The notes beneath the pieces were generated by a model. The model saw only the letters and a list, made by a program, of their open reading frames with translations. It searched no databases and was not told the origin of the DNA. 64,000 nucleotides of DNA, from the NCBI GenBank assembly GCA_029339505.1, contig JAQISU010000210.1, positions 9,449,001 to 9,513,000 of the forward strand. The letters run 5' to 3'. Below are positions 62,286 to 64,000 of this stretch, in pieces. The translations under genes were made by a program, and so were the position numbers. Numbering within the stretch: position 1 is the stretch's first letter; each line of letters starts with the position of its first letter. The DNA is from Unio delphinus. Its lineage: Eukaryota > Mollusca > Bivalvia > Unionida > Unionidae.

Positions 62286-63465
62286 TTCAGGTAATACTAC
62301 ACACTTTTTAAGTAATTAACGTTGAAATATGACTGGTAAGCCACATTGCGTCTTTGAATGATTTATCGTCGGAATCAATTATGGTGTTAGTTGATGATAA
62401 AGCAATTTTTCACAATGTTCTCTGACGTTTATATATTATTGTTAGAGAGATTAGCACTAGTGTCAACACTACATGTAATGTAATGTGTTTAGAACTCTAA
62501 TGAACAATCAGCGATGTGATAGTATCTCATCTCGTACAAACAATTATTATTAGTTCATGGGAGCGACCTGTATCTAACAATACGTGTTAACATTGTATCC
62601 TTTACAAGGACAATTTTGGACGTATTTAAATACATACGTTAAGTAGTCTATAATGGATTCACAGTGTTATCCATAAGCCCCTCTTGTTTCTCAACGAGGT
62701 CATTTTGAAAACATTTAACATCGGACGAGAATGGAAATGTTCCGGTTAGTCACGCCACCCGTAAAGACTGTTGTCTTTAGTAATTATAAATTCTGCTGTG
62801 ACTAGAAAACAAACAAAACGTCGAAATAAAAGATGACTTTTGCTCTGTGTTTGTAACAGGAGTTTAAGACTAATATCGTTTCGTCATATTTGTCCTTAAC
62901 TAGATAAAACAATGTAACAATCCAGTAACAACCACAAAGAACAACAACATCCATGCAAATACTACTACTAATAATATAATACTAATACAAATAACAAAAC
63001 AAGCATGCATGATATTAGATATCAATTATTCATCTGATTTATTATTTATATTATTGAATTGCCCTCGAAAAATTTCTGAAATGATCGTATATGATAAGTT
63101 TGACAATTGATACTGATTGATATATATGTATGGTCACCCGGATGTTGAATCTAGCACTCATATAAAAATGTGTATCGAACAGATTGTATGTTTATGGATG
63201 TAAAGCATACAAAACATTTAAAACACCAAATATAGACATGCATTTAGGTGTATACAAAATATGAATGGTTAGTTGAAATTAGATTATTACCACTCTTCTA
63301 CTTCCGGAGGTTGGGAAATCAGATTAAACGTTTAAATCTTGAAAACGTTAGCGGTCTTCTCGGTAAAATAAAATGTCAAATGTTTGTGATATTCTAAATA
63401 AGACATGTAGTGTGATTGATAAATAGGATCATTTCGATGATAGTCATGCTAATATTTTCATACTG
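62286..63465. other. Non-coding stretch, copy B
   Basis: Counterpart of 17129-18310; no gene recognised. Confidence 0.55.
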
Positions 63466-63663
63466 ATGGCATTTATTAATGTCGACTCCTTACCTGAATG
63501 CAAACAGCCGTTTCTCTCATTGTACACCTCAACCAAGTTTGTATTGACAGTTGTGAAAGGAAGATTAAAACGATTCACGGCGGCACAAAAGCCGGCAACC
63601 TTGGCAATAGGCACACACGAAAATAAAAAATCCATAAGGTCTGAATTGAAAGATTATTTTTAA
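63466..63663 (+). other. Unrecognised 65-codon ORF, second copy
   Basis: Counterpart of 18311-18508 with identical translation; one silent base difference (GGT to GGC) near 63611. Confidence 0.2.
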
Positions 63664-64000
63664 TCTTGTACAAAATATCAGTGATTTCTTGTTCGTTCTC
63701 TGTTATCTCTTTAACGATGACTTTAATTTATCATATTTGAGTAACATTCGGCAAGGTACCTCATACAACGGACAGGAATAGTAAAAGAGGGAAAGAAGAA
63801 GGATGAAAAAGAAATTGATGAAACAATATGAGAATGAGCAAAAGAAAACTGACCAAATTAATTTACGCGTCGTTTTAGAAAATGTATTTATTCTAGTTTA
63901 ATGTAGTTCTCTTGTTTGTTTTTCTTTTACGGGCATAGTGCAGTTATTGATGGAGTTGCACATGGCTGTGTGTTTAAGACAGAAGTGCAATTATCAATAG

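Overview
The window is animal nuclear DNA: AT-rich, intron-bearing, packed with (TA)n, (CT)n, (CA)n, (AAT)n and tetranucleotide microsatellites, with long minisatellite arrays, a degraded LINE, a tRNA-derived SINE and very few protein genes. The receptor family present (galanin / allatostatin-A-like class A GPCRs, intronless across the 7TM region) together with the repeat style fits a marine lophotrochozoan, most likely a mollusc and perhaps a cephalopod. That placement is inference; no marker in the window fixes the species. There is no prokaryotic gene organisation.

Layout. 1-18845 and 45421-64000 are two direct copies (A and B) of one segment, roughly 98-99% identical apart from microsatellite-length changes and a few indels. 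The offset is 45.42 kb at the left end and 45.16 kb at the right. Both copies reach a window edge, so the duplicated unit may be larger; a tandem array with a ~45 kb period is the simplest reading. Each copy holds, in order, tetranucleotide and TA/AAT microsatellites, a ~1 kb internal direct repeat (4.25-5.25 / 6.06-7.05 kb), one minus-strand GPCR gene (7438-8526; 52877-53965), CT/CA/TA microsatellites, a 57-bp minisatellite, a minus-strand 5'-truncated CR1/L2-like LINE (13.0-15.3 kb; 58.25-60.5 kb), and gene-poor sequence.

The single-copy middle contains 21-bp repeats around a tetranucleotide array (19.5-19.96 kb), a run of unrelated minisatellites (21.8-25.2 kb), a flank without its receptor ('ghost' locus, 27.5-29.7 kb), a tRNA-SINE (29.9-30.1 kb), a broken GPCR pseudogene (31.6-32.3 kb), a 2.7-kb satellite of 32-bp units with higher-order structure (35.7-38.5 kb), a third intact but divergent GPCR (40414-41481), and a 28-bp minisatellite (42.06-42.37 kb).

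The main biology is a single-orientation tandem cluster of galanin/allatostatin-A-like receptors at different ages: two young near-identical copies, one old divergent copy with altered DRY and CWxP motifs, one pseudogene and one locus reduced to its 5' flank. All share recognisable flanks, and the live genes share a splice acceptor 81-89 nt upstream of the ATG. Between the two young copies 10 of 13 coding differences change an amino acid, so the duplicates appear to have diverged with little purifying constraint, mostly in copy A.
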